From: Epiperipatus broadwayi
Taxonomy: Eukaryota; Onychophora; Udeonychophora; Euonychophora; Peripatidae
Assembly: GCA_028023455.1 (NCBI GenBank)
Contig: JAQFVV010000022.1
Coordinates: forward strand, 5,361,998-5,425,997
Direction: 5' to 3'
Length of the DNA: 64,000 bases
Within the stretch, counting starts at the first letter, position 1; every line of letters starts with the position of its first letter. The notes beneath the pieces are model-generated. The model did not search any database. It was not told the DNA's origin and saw only the letters and a list, made by a program, of their open reading frames with translations. The position numbers were made by a program, and so were the translations under genes. Positions 24,945 through 35,599 of this stretch are shown in pieces.

Positions 24945-25500
24945 GTTAGATTTAGGACCTATTTCCTTCTATACTTTTATGACTTTTTACTATTATATAC
25001 AATCTATTTCTCATGTTAACGAAACTAAAGACATCTTTTATATTCAGCCGGGTTAATCAAAATAATAGATACAGTATAATATTAACAGTATCTTTGATAT
25101 TGTATACCATAGCAATGTAAGCTAATTCTACTACAAATGAAGGTTATTTGTTAGATTTAGGATCTATCTCTGTTTTATATAATCTTCTCATGTTAATAAA
25201 ACTAAAGATATCTTTTATATTTAGAAAGTTAGTCAAACATTACGGTCATATTAACAGTATCTTTTTTGATACTGGGTATTGTAGCAATGTATTATAATTA
25301 ATGAAAATCATTATTTGTTAGATTTAGGATGTATCTTCTTTCTATATTTTCATTAGTTTTACTAACAACTACAACTTATTTCTCATGTTAGTAAAATTGA
25401 AGAGATCTTTATATTTAGAAGGTTAATCAAAATAATAATAGATACAATGTCATATTAACAGTATCTTTTTTGATACTATGAATTATAGTAATGCAAATAT
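24945..25500. repeat. Three tandem copies of a satellite-like unit (about 165-205 bp)
   Basis: The unit starts gttagatttagga at about 24945, 25150 and 25317. Each unit then has tctcatgtta(a/g), (a)aaactaaaga, cttttatattt, gttaatcaaa and aacagtatctttt-gatactg/a. Divergence between units is substantial and lengths differ (about 205, 167 and 183 bp), so this is an old array. Non-coding. Confidence 0.85.
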
Positions 25501-27300
25501 ATATTTATTTATTTATTTTATAGGTAGAAACTTAAGAAGGTTGTAAAAGTTATCTGGGAAAATTGGTGCAAAAAGGGGTTCAATTACTTGGAAAACCAAT
25601 ATTTTTTAATAACAAAACAATTACAAAAATGGTTATGCAACTACTATATATGTTATAGCCAGTTGCAATCATAAAGCTAAGCTTTTGGAGAAAAACTGAT
25701 TCATATTGTGCAGGATTATACTCATATAGGAAAAAATCATTTTAAGAATATTTGACATCTTATCTCATGAAAAATAATTATGCACTCACTAAATGTGAGA
25801 GCTTGAAATTTGGCGTAACCAATTGGTATTCATAAAACCATGCTTATAAAAAGAAACTAATATGTATTATGCAGGACAGTATTCACAGTGAAACAAATCA
25901 TTTCTGGGCCAATTCACTTCTCTGCTTTCTATCATATATCAAAATAATCCACCGTGAATTATGTGGGCATAATACTTAAAAACAAACTGCCATTATTGGT
26001 TTCCAATAAGAATGCAGCAAAAAGATAAGTATAAAGATTGAACAATTAATGATGAAATCATAATGTTGGGATTTAACAAGACATCTTTTATACTTTTTCA
26101 TTCACTGAAAGGTTTTGTGCCTGGTGAACAATAATAAATTTTATCACTCAGTATGCCATCTCGAATATAAAACGTGGAAGTGAAAATGTTTGAGCAAACA
26201 TATTATATAATATTTTTTTGATCTATTCATTTTTACATGATTTTATCACAATAACAGATTTTTTAAAAGCTTGGAAAATCAATATTATTTTTACATAAAC
26301 ATTGCTTTCAATGAGCACTGTCATATTTGAATATGATAGTACTCTAATTAATACATGAGCATAGCACTGATTTTTAAATAGGATGGTAAAGCCATTTTAT
26401 TTAACTAATGCTGAGCTTTGCGAGTCAGCTTTAAACCATGATTGAAAAGTCAATCACCTATTGATGTCTTTCATGAAGTGATTCTGTTTAAAGACTACTT
26501 AAAAATTCAATAAAGATGACATTCATACACCTTTATTCTACTTAGAATTTAACAGGTTTGGAAGCAAATAATAAAAATTTAAGTTACTCATAGTATTTCA
26601 GTAATTCTTGTCAGTATGTCCAATAAATGTAGTCCAATACCAAATAACATTAAGATGCTGGTGTGAGTTTTTCTCAATTTGATTTTATATATATCCTTTT
26701 TTAAAAAAGTAATTATTCTCTACTATAGTTTAATCTGATAATGAGATATCATAAATACCTTAATCATTATAATTCAGTAATACAATTTGTTCATCTAATT
26801 AATAATAAAATGAGAATTATTAAGTATTTTTACATGATCCATGACAGAAAAAATGTTTAAAAGTGATTGTAGAATGCCTCCACTGTTCTAAAATTATATA
26901 TTTTTATATCTTAATTCTTTTAAATGCTGCATGGGGTATGCCATCTATGTCGGAAATTGAATTTTTGTGTATGTTATTAGTCTTAGGTCGTTTTTAGATT
27001 GCTGTCTTAAAGCCAATCAAACAAACATCCACAACTGGTTGTTTTAAACAGTTACTAGATCTCTTATCTAGAGTAAAAAATAAGAATGGAACCTTTACCA
27101 AATGGCAATTAAAATGTTTAATGATGTGATAAGTATTGCCTTCACTTTTAGTGTTTCTATATGAGGGATTGTTGCAGAGACCGTTGAGGTGCAATGGATT
27201 GTTTAAAAATTATTGTTGAGTTTATATATGAATGTAATAAACACAGTCTATATATTATGATATTTGTAAATATATATACAAAACCATTAGCTATACATTA
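25501..27300. other. AT-rich DNA without recognised features
   Basis: No gene or repeat could be supported. Confidence 0.4.
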
Positions 27301-27760
27301 TGTCTGATACATTGACAGGTTTAGTGTAAGGAACTTCAGGTGTCCTATTAAATTTAACTAACACTTTCAGCTCTATTGTGGCAGCTTGCCTCATATGTAA
27401 ATATAGAGATAGTTCCACCTGTAATGTGACAGGTGGTCTCATGCCTGATTTATGATCTACCAGCTTCCAGTTTTAGCATGAACTTGCTTCACTGTTTTAG
27501 CCATATACAGAACAAAAGTGTATACTGTTATTTACCTTTGGCAGAAATTTATTGTTGTCATCTTTTTCTCCCAATAAACTAACTATTTATAGCCAGATCC
27601 CCTTCTATAATAAAAGCAATCAGATTTTGTGGGCACAATCATATATTGGTCTGTTTCTGCTATTGGATATATCTAATTCATACATCCATTGGTCATCAGC
27701 AATGAAATCTCGATCCAGTCAAGATAAAATAAATTCTGTACTATAAGTTGAGATACAACA
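27301..27760 (-). repeat. 3' LTR of the old Ty3 relic
   Basis: It begins TGTCTGATACATTG and ends AGATACAACA on the plus strand, so TG...CA holds on both strands. It shares with 30815-31312 the blocks tgatacattg, ttagtgtaag, cttccagtt, actatttatagcca, ctataat(a/g)aa, cattggtc and gttga(g/a)ata. Confidence 0.75.
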
Positions 27761-28149
27761 TTTACTACAGCTAACAAAAATTAGCTCTAGAGATCACTGA
27801 GATGATTTGATGGATATTTCTTCATCAGATTTGGTGACTTCATCCACAGATCTAATACCTTCGTTTCTAGATCTGTGTAACATTAAACTTTGTAGACTAG
27901 TCACTACTGGTTGGTGACATTTTGCTGTCAGTTGATAACTCCCTGTTGATTGGTGATATATAACTCAATCTTAGTTAGTTTTTATGCCTGAAGACTTGCT
28001 GTCCATCTGCTGGTTTGTAAACCCTTTAATTTTATCACAACCAGTGGAATCCATTTGATTATTCCTCTACACATATGCCAGAGAATCAGGATGCCGATCT
28101 GAAATTTAGTACTTCTATTTTCAATTTTTTCTTTAGAAGAATTAATCTT

Positions 28150-28690
28150 GAGAACTATCAAGGTTAGTTCTTAGATCCCTGTTGAATAGTAGTACAACTG
28201 GCATTTTCTAATCATTATGCTTGGTGTAGAATGCTGTGTTAAAATCATTCTGGCAATACAGTTGTTCCAGTTACTTTTGTTTGCTTTTTTTATTATCACT
28301 TTAGTCTTCTGAACTAGTCTCTCAATCTGGCCCTTACTCTCAGGATGGGATGGTGGCTTGAACACTAGCTTCATGTTATCGTTGGTACAAATTGTCTGGT
28401 ATAAAATTGTCTGAATACAGCTTACATAAAGGTTGTGACCTTATCTGAAACTATACTTTTAGGCAGGCCATATAATAGCTTCCTAAGAGCCTCAATAGTT
28501 GCTGTGAAGTGGAGTTATGATACTTTCATTACTACCAGCTCCTTGAAGTATGAATCAATAACTATTTGTGAGAGTTTTCTCCTCCATGAACCAGTATGGT
28601 CATCATAATTTTTGTTCCATGGACTTTAAGACTAGGCCACTGACCAGTTTTGTTCAAGTGTTCAAACCCAGTTTATTTTGAACCACATAT
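28150..28690 (-). pseudogene. Ty3 integrase core relic
   Basis: The minus strand reads, through several stops and frame changes, a DHTGSW-like core start (canonical DHAGPW), a VVIDSYFKE-like strand, a GLPKSIVSDKV motif (second Asp region) and FKPPSHPESKGQIERL (the catalytic Glu within HPES). This is the catalytic core of a K02A2.6-like integrase. The frame 28171-28374 is the only longer open piece. It is not functional. Confidence 0.8.
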
Positions 28691-28834
28691 GAGTAGACAC
28701 TTTTTGATTTTTTTTCTGTGAACTGGTTCAATTGATTCACTATAAAATCCCAAATGATTTAACTAATCATGGCTAATAAATTGCTATCCTTATTAGCAGA
28801 CACAACAAAAGGAAACTTAAATTGTTTTACTAGA

Positions 28835-29490
28835 CACTGTGACTCTTGTTTGACCCAAGGTAATATTTGATTGTCTTAGTAGTCAATAATGTTTCTTCAC
28901 CTTTTCTTCTAACTTCACAAAGTCCAATAATGTCCCATTTAATATAAGACAGTTCTTCTTCTAATTCTTGCAATCTTCCTTCACTTGAAAGTGATCTGCA
29001 GTTGTAAGTACCTAAATAAAAAGTCGTCATCAAATGGCAGCCTGGGTCTGCAATCAGGGGATTCTTAGCATCCTCAGCCTTTGGCCACCAACCGCTGCCT
29101 TGGTTGGTGACTTTACAGCCTCCTGGGAATAAGGGCCATGCTTTATTTTTGTCTGTCATAATTGTATATATGTATTGGAAAAATATTTATTATTTACACA
29201 AACATTCATTCTGCCTTATCAGGCACTGAGAAGAAAGACCACGGTGTTTCTTGATCTTAAACTCAGAGGTAAAAGGCCAATAAACTCACCATGCTGGCTA
29301 ATGCGTGTTGGTGAGCAGTCCATCCATGTTCGTATACTATATGAATAATCACATAGTAATAACAGCTGCAACGACAAGAACGTATGGAGTGGACATTAGG
29401 AATTTGCCCTGCTCGATTCCTTTAAGGCCTCCAAGAGGAATCAAAGGGTCTCCTTTCAGTTAATAGCAAACTCCTTTCTGCAGCCTTTAA
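28835..29490 (-). pseudogene. 5' fragment of an RTE-like LINE (endonuclease N-terminus)
   Basis: A minus-strand frame from an ATG at 29157-29159 to 28830 encodes a leader rich in Trp/Lys, then LGTYNCRSL and DIIGLCEVRRKGEE, the first two catalytic segments (Asn and Glu) of an APE-type endonuclease as in RTE LINEs. Host proteins annotated CFDP2 share this domain, but here it sits in repeat DNA. Upstream, 29160-29490 matches the 5' leader of the longer copy at 38317-38643, including aggaatttgccctg and cctttaaggcc. The fragment is cut off at about 28830, where the Ty3 relic resumes. Confidence 0.8.
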
Positions 29491-29645
29491 CCCTTTACTT
29501 ATTATTATTTTATTTTAGAAAATATAGAAAAACATCTACAAAAATTTATGTCTGTGTTTATTTCTACTTTTCCTTTACTTTATATATATTTATGCACACA
29601 TACTATACTAGTGTGTAGTATGTAACCCAACTGGTTATAATATAT
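29487..29645. repeat. Dispersed repeat of about 160 bp, copy 1
   Basis: The stretch from ttaaccctttactt through catctacaaaaatttatg, tttctacttttcctttac and gtaacccaactggtta is matched at 34598-34756 in the same orientation. Non-coding. Confidence 0.75.
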
Positions 29646-30149
29646 ATATATATAAATGAAATATCCAGATATATCCATGTATAATTTATTGAAAATATAT
29701 ATGTGAAATATTTAAAGTAACACTTTGACTATGTCACACTGGGTCATGAACTTCATAACAAACATCACAAAATTATATTAAGATAATAAATAATATTAAG
29801 ATGAACATATTTATGCAGTTAAAAATACTCATTATTAACAGCACTATCCCTTCATCCTATAGATACAGGTCATAGTATTTGATTTTTATAATACTATCCA
29901 GATATGATATTCTCCATCAATCTCAGATCAGATAAACCATTGAGATCTTTAAAAGGCCAGATTGTATCAACAAATGTGATGATATATTATCTTCAATTTG
30001 AAATTTTAAAAAAAAAAAACTCAATTTAAATAATTTCTTACAAATATTATTTCTATTTTCTACTAATAGAACTTTCATGATTGTTACAGTGTTTCTACAA
30101 TTATTTTATAATATATGTTAGCCAGTTGGTGGTCAAAATGTATAAAAAA

Positions 30150-30240
30150 AAATACTAAAATAGAGTTTAAATATAAAATTTAGAAAGATTTATTGTACCA
30201 AGTATACTTTCAATGCTTTCATATTCATGGTTAGTCTGCT
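30150..30240. repeat. Half copy of the 23.7-kb foldback repeat
   Basis: It carries gagtttaaatataaaattta, attgtaccaagtata, tttcaatgcttt and catattcatggttagtctg in the same order as the left half of the repeat at 23711-23869, without the second arm. Confidence 0.7.
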
Positions 30241-30640
30241 CAGAACAATAGTTTTTGCTGATATGAGTACTATTTGATATTTGTTTCATTACATATTCTT
30301 ATAGTGTAATGAACTATGCCTCCTTTATTTTATGTTCACAATCTTTCTTTCTTTTGACAAAACTTTAATCACAACTGTGGCCAGATTCTCTTTTGTAATT
30401 ATGAAAGACAGATAAATTAATAGCTTCAGGCTTAATCTTATATATTTTTATGCATTAATGAATAGTGAGTCATTCTAAGATTTGCCCTGGTCTCACCATA
30501 AGATACATAAGGGCAGTCTTTTTGACTGCAATTACTCAGATATAACTGAATATTATTTCATATATATCTGTAGCACATGAAAATCTTTGATTTAATATAT
30601 ATATACATAATGTTTTCACAGTTGTATGATGTAGATAAAT

Positions 30641-30756
30641 GATTTTTTGGGTAAAACCATGTGTTATTTTCTATTATATACTGATATTTTGATGAGCTAG
30701 TTCATCAAAATATCAGTATATAATAGAAAATAACACATGTTTTTACCCAAAAAATC
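30641..30756. repeat. 116-bp near-perfect palindrome
   Basis: The arms 30641-30695 and 30702-30756 (55 bp each) are reverse complements with one visible mismatch (ccatgtg against acatgtg), around the 6-base spacer gctagt. The palindrome is followed directly by an AT/GT microsatellite. It has no coding capacity. It may be a MITE, a recent inverted duplication, or a source of a hairpin RNA. Confidence 0.95.
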
Positions 30757-30790
<34 letters not shown>

Positions 30791-30791
30791 A
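30757..30791. repeat. (AT)n-(GT)n microsatellite
   Basis: A TA run switching to GT/TG repeats, directly abutting the palindrome. Confidence 0.9.
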
Positions 30792-30814
30792 CAAGCAAGA
30801 CTTTTTACTATATC

Positions 30815-31312
30815 CTATACCTGATACATTGGTTGAGCTGCATCATTTAGTTACCATGCAACTATTAGTGTAAGGGGTTTCAGGTGCCCTTCCAGGTTTA
30901 CCTAACACTTACAGCTGTCCCATGATAACCTGCCTCAGGGATAGGTATAGTGACACTTCCAGTTGTACTAGGAAAGGTTGCCTCATGTCTGATTTGTGAT
31001 CTAGAAGCTTCCAGTTCTGATGTTTTTGCTCAACTACTTTAGCTATATAGTGAGCAATCTGCATATTGCCATTGAACTCTCACCATACCTTGTTGCTCTC
31101 TTCTTTTATCCCCGAATGAAATTGACTATTTATAGCCAACTTTTCTATAATGAAGACAATCAGATTTACTGACTATCATCACCTATTGACCTGTTTCTGT
31201 TATTATATCTATTCATTGGTCCATTAGTCAATAGCAATAAATACTCAATCCAATCAGAATAAGATGGAATCTAGACTAGTTCATTAGTTAGAGGTAAGTT
31301 GAAATATAACAA
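30815..31312 (-). repeat. 5' LTR of the old Ty3 relic
   Basis: It is about 500 bp, matching 27301-27760 block by block with many substitutions and indels. No clear primer binding site remains on its inner side. Confidence 0.65.
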
Positions 31313-31547
31313 CTATTTTTTACCTTTATCTTACATATATGTAAGGTAAATTGAAATTGGTTTTCTTAAAATAATTTACTATAGGCCAAAGATCTCTATA
31401 AGAGTTCCTTATAGAAGACATTGAAAAAAAAGCAAGATTTCCAAGCACAAAATGAAGAAAATTTAATTTCCCATTATTGTTTTATTTTCTAGCTAGTGTA
31501 AATCAAAACTATTTTTTCTCTTTTTTAGACTATCGTAATCTTTTATA

Positions 31548-31712
31548 AATGTTATGTACATTTAGCAAAAAAGGTAGACTTTTGTACAACTTAAGCTTTA
31601 TTTATTCATGATAAGCATGCTTTTAACATGAATATAACATACCCATGTCAAAACATGCTTAGCATGACTGAATACAAAAGTCTACCTTTTCTGCTAAATG
31701 TACATAACATTT
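31548..31712. repeat. Inverted repeat with arms of about 39 bp
   Basis: The left arm near 31548-31586 (aaatgttatgtacatttagc ... gtagacttttgta) pairs with 31673-31712 (tacaaaagtctacc ... gctaaatgtacataacattt) with one or two mismatches. The 86-base loop itself contains inverted pieces (ataagcatgc / catgcttagcatg). Confidence 0.9.
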
Positions 31713-34597
31713 ATGTAAGATTTCTAGCTAATGATATGTAAATATCCCTTTATCAATTAATTTTTGAAGAATTAGTTGGATTACATATGGGTCAGATACC
31801 TGAAAAAAATTCCAAATTTCTTAAAAAAGAATATTAAATGGCAAATTTATACCTTGGATCATAGACCTAGAAGACAATGAAACCGATTACATATTTCTAG
31901 ATCAGGATGTACATGAACAAAGGGAATCAGTCTAAATAATTTTACTCAAGTCTATTATTAATAAAATTTAACATTTTGTATCCATATAATCAATTGATAG
32001 TAAGAAATTTTGTTTGATTTACCATCGTTCATTATTAGCATGAAATAATAATCATAAAAAGATAAAAAATTAAAAATTTAAAAATGAGTTATTGGTTTTA
32101 TAATAATTACATAAACAAAAGCATGAAACACAAATATGCTCTATATATATTATAATTGGCTGGGATATCAAGGTGGTCATACCTGGGGTGATGGCAATCG
32201 TTTAACAACACCAAGTAAACAAAATATAATATTTAAGTAATATAATGATAAATAAGTAATATAAGTAAAATTATGATAATATTTCAAAATATATATAATT
32301 TTATATATTCAAGAAGATCATGAGATCCTCTGTGTGATCAGCCAGCTAGAGATCAGTTAACTCCCTTACAGCAGCTATAAGTATAATTAACTAAATTCAT
32401 CAGCATCATTATAAGTATAAGTAATATTCATATAATAACCATTCACCATCATGAATGATCAACAATCAAATAAATAAATTAACAGTCAATCTGGTGGCTG
32501 TATTGGAAATAGGTCTTCTGCAGACCAGGCTAACTATTTAGCTATTGCCAACTTGGCCAATTATTTAAACATTAATTTGGATGCATCATCTTAAGTACTA
32601 ATTTATTATAATACATAATCAGAAAAATCTAAACAATAATGCTGGGACATTAGAACATGCTGATCATCATCAATGCTCTGGCCACTTAGTTCTACTAATG
32701 TACTGGTAAACTATAAACATGAATTTTGATAGAAACTAAAATGTAGTATAGGGGCTTTAAAGAATATTATCTTAGTGTCAATCTAGAATCAACTAGATGC
32801 CCCTAAGGACCAAAATGCATCCCCATTTATATATCAGCTGTTATGCTCAAATCTAACTCAATGAACATGAGATCTATAACCATTACAGTGATCAAGAGAT
32901 GATGCAATACAATTTTTTAACAATTGGAATACAAGTTTATTAATAACAATATAAAAAATGAAATTAAGCTCTCTATAATATGGCTATACATATAAATTAT
33001 GTTTTCTGATTTTGTTAATATACAAATTAAAAATTATTACATTATGGGCATGATTAATACAAAATTCAAGTTATTACATTGTCATTTACATGATTAATAC
33101 ATTAGGTTTACTTATAACCCATTTATCACATAGTTATGTGGTTTGATATAAAATGAGCATGTTTGAATTGACATTTAATATTATTAAAATGATTAAAATT
33201 TACATGTGTTATACTTGACAAGCATTGTGTGCATGTAATTTCTGAACATATTTAAATTGTCCTACAATAATATATGATTAAACCTTCTAAGTTACTATAT
33301 GGTGATTTACATATAACACACATATATATGCACACAGCTGCACATTTTACTATTACATGAACATATTTAAATGTCAAAATAATAGAATTATTAATTTTTG
33401 TACCACATAATTAACATATATGTTTGTGCTCCCAGAAATGTATGTTCACATTGATATTTATATAATATTTTAATTTAACACAATAAAATTATTAAAGATT
33501 ATTTTTATAATTAATTCTCTTTGCTGAATATAGACTTTTTTCTTTATAAGTAAATACTATCAAATTTTTGACAGTTTATAAAAGTTTTCTTTCTGTTTTA
33601 ACAGATTACTGTAAATGGATAAATTAAATAAATGTTATTATTTTCTTTCTATAAAATTATTTATGATTTATGTTTTTGACTTAAATTCAAATAAAATTAT
33701 ATATTTTTTAATGTCATTTTTTAAGGAATTACTAAAACAATTTTTTTAAAATATATATATATCAAATTGTCTATGGATTGCTCCTTTCTTTTAGACATGT
33801 GACTCAAACAAATTATTCATTTGTTTTATTTTAAGTTATTAAGTTATAAATTTAAAAGTCATTTTAAGGATTTTAAACTAACTCACCAGCTATATATGGT
33901 TATCTGTGCTTCTCTGCATATAGCTGAAATAGTGTATGTATAAGTAATTCTTCATCCACTGATGGTTTCTCTGGGAAAGCTGGTAAACTGGATTGTCATT
34001 ATTGAAATAGATATTATCAGGTAAGGGTTGTTCTGCAGTTTCAACTTCAGGCAAGCTAATTGTTTTGTCCTCATTTGTTCAGGCTAATGACTCATTAGAA
34101 GTTGACCAAGACTTCAGGTGATTCAAAAAATTTCTCTGAAAGGGAACTAATAGCAGCTCCTGGATCTATGGTCCTGCATTCAGCTACATATTATCCATGG
34201 TAGCTAACTATATAGCTCTGGAAACCATCTCTTTTGGCCAGCTAAAACCAATTTTTTAGTCAAACTGAGCTGATATTTTTATCAGTCCTTTTCATAAGAG
34301 TCATCTGAGATGATAAAAACACCCTAATTAAAAATAGTTTTTTCTAACTTGATTAAAATAAATTTTAATCTTTTCAAATCATTTTTAATAAAAGCAACTT
34401 TGAAATTTTATCAAAGGTGTGATCTACATGTTTTATTTAGATAGAGAATTAATTAAAAGACTTCAAAGTGGAAATTTTAACAATTATCAGAAACATGCTT
34501 GTTTTTAAATTCAAAATCAGAATACAATATTAATTTATTTATTAGACCTTTTTAAATGTTTATTTATAGCAAAATTTTGTTTCAAATCCAGAACCAT
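31713..34597. other. AT-rich DNA without recognised genes
   Basis: No supported gene. The stretch 33880-34270 is less AT-biased and may be an old coding relic, but I could not match it to a family in any frame. Confidence 0.4.
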
Positions 34598-34756
34598 TTA
34601 ACCCTTTTACTTATTATTTTCATTTTATTCCAGGAAGATACAAAAATATCTACAAAAATTTATGATTGTTTATTTCTACTTTTCCTTTACTTTATATATA
34701 TATGCACACACAACTATTTTACTGTGTGTCATGTAACCTAACTGGTTACAATATAT
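34598..34756. repeat. Dispersed repeat of about 160 bp, copy 2
   Basis: Second copy of the block described at 29487-29645. Its right end merges into the foldback that follows. Confidence 0.75.
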
Positions 34757-34985
34757 AATCAAAATACTCTGGTTTAAACTATAATATTTGATATATCATA
34801 ATAAAAAACTAATAATAGTTATAACCAGCTTATGGCAGTGTATATCATCCTGAGTAACATTTAATAGTCAATGTTTACTCAGGGTGGTGTATATAGCTAT
34901 ATGTTGGCTATAATTATTACTATTTTTTTATATTGATATACTGAATATTGTAAAGTTTATTCCAGAGTATTTTGATTATTGTATT
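34747..34985. repeat. Imperfect palindrome of about 240 bp
   Basis: The left half (34747-34862) and the reverse complement of the right half (34868-34985) share acaatata-ataatcaaaatactctgg, a variant of taaact-ataatatt, gtata-tca, and a centre block around cctgagtaaca. The spacer is a few bases around 34865. It is a MITE-type or foldback repeat with no coding. Confidence 0.85.
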
Positions 34986-35599
34986 TTTTTATCTAATTTT
35001 ATATGTATAGTGACTATTATTTTTGATTCTTGTGATATTGTCTTTCATTTGTTTGAAAGACTATTACAGTTTGACTAATTATAGTTTAGCACTGAATTTT
35101 TAGCCATATTCTTCCAGATACAGCAATAATGGTGCATCTATTTTAGTTGTCTCAGTTAATCTTTATAACATAAATGGGATCTGACTTCCTGAAAAAAAAA
35201 ACATGTTCCCTTTCACTATAAAATACTTTAATAAAGGCTATTACCATCCTCCACTTTACAAATCTAATCCAATAAAAGTATGCTTTACAATAGCTTCTTA
35301 TCTAAAAGCATGATCATATTAATTAATTGTATGATTGTGTCATCAGATTATTAAATATTTACAGTGTTTTAAAAGAAATTTCTTCCGGTAGTTTTACATT
35401 TTGTTGTTGGAAGTCAACATTTCTAATGTCTTTATATTCCATTGGTAGAGATTAGTATCTTATTTTATTCTAATAAATTGGGCAAAGTAAAATAGTTTTA
35501 TATAAGTTGGTTCACATTCTCAAACTGACAACTATCTTACTAAAAGTTACAATAAAGAAAAATAGTGGAGTTATCAAAATCATCATTTCTATCATTATT
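34986..35599. other. AT-rich DNA without recognised features
   Basis: Nothing supported. Confidence 0.4.

Larger units (their letters stand above)
27301..31312 (-). mobile_element. Old Ty3/gypsy relic with two LTRs and a nested LINE fragment
   Basis: Two same-orientation repeats (27301-27760 and 30815-31312) flank an integrase relic on the minus strand (28150-28690). The integrase C-terminus faces the left repeat, as expected if that is the 3' LTR. The middle is filled with a 5' fragment of an RTE-like LINE (28835-29490), AT-rich DNA and a palindrome, so most gag-pol is lost. The LTRs are much more diverged than those of the element at 7.65 kb, so this is an older insertion. The boundaries of the right LTR are approximate. 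Confidence 0.65.

Noticed and set aside
28830-29159. Host gene of the CFDP2 type
   Set aside because: The frame matches the endonuclease start of RTE-like LINEs, its upstream leader is repeated at 38.3-38.6 kb, and it ends abruptly in Ty3 sequence. It is a LINE fragment.
33880-34270. Degraded retroelement coding region
   Set aside because: Composition is less AT-rich and a few readings look protein-like, but no family motif could be identified in any frame.
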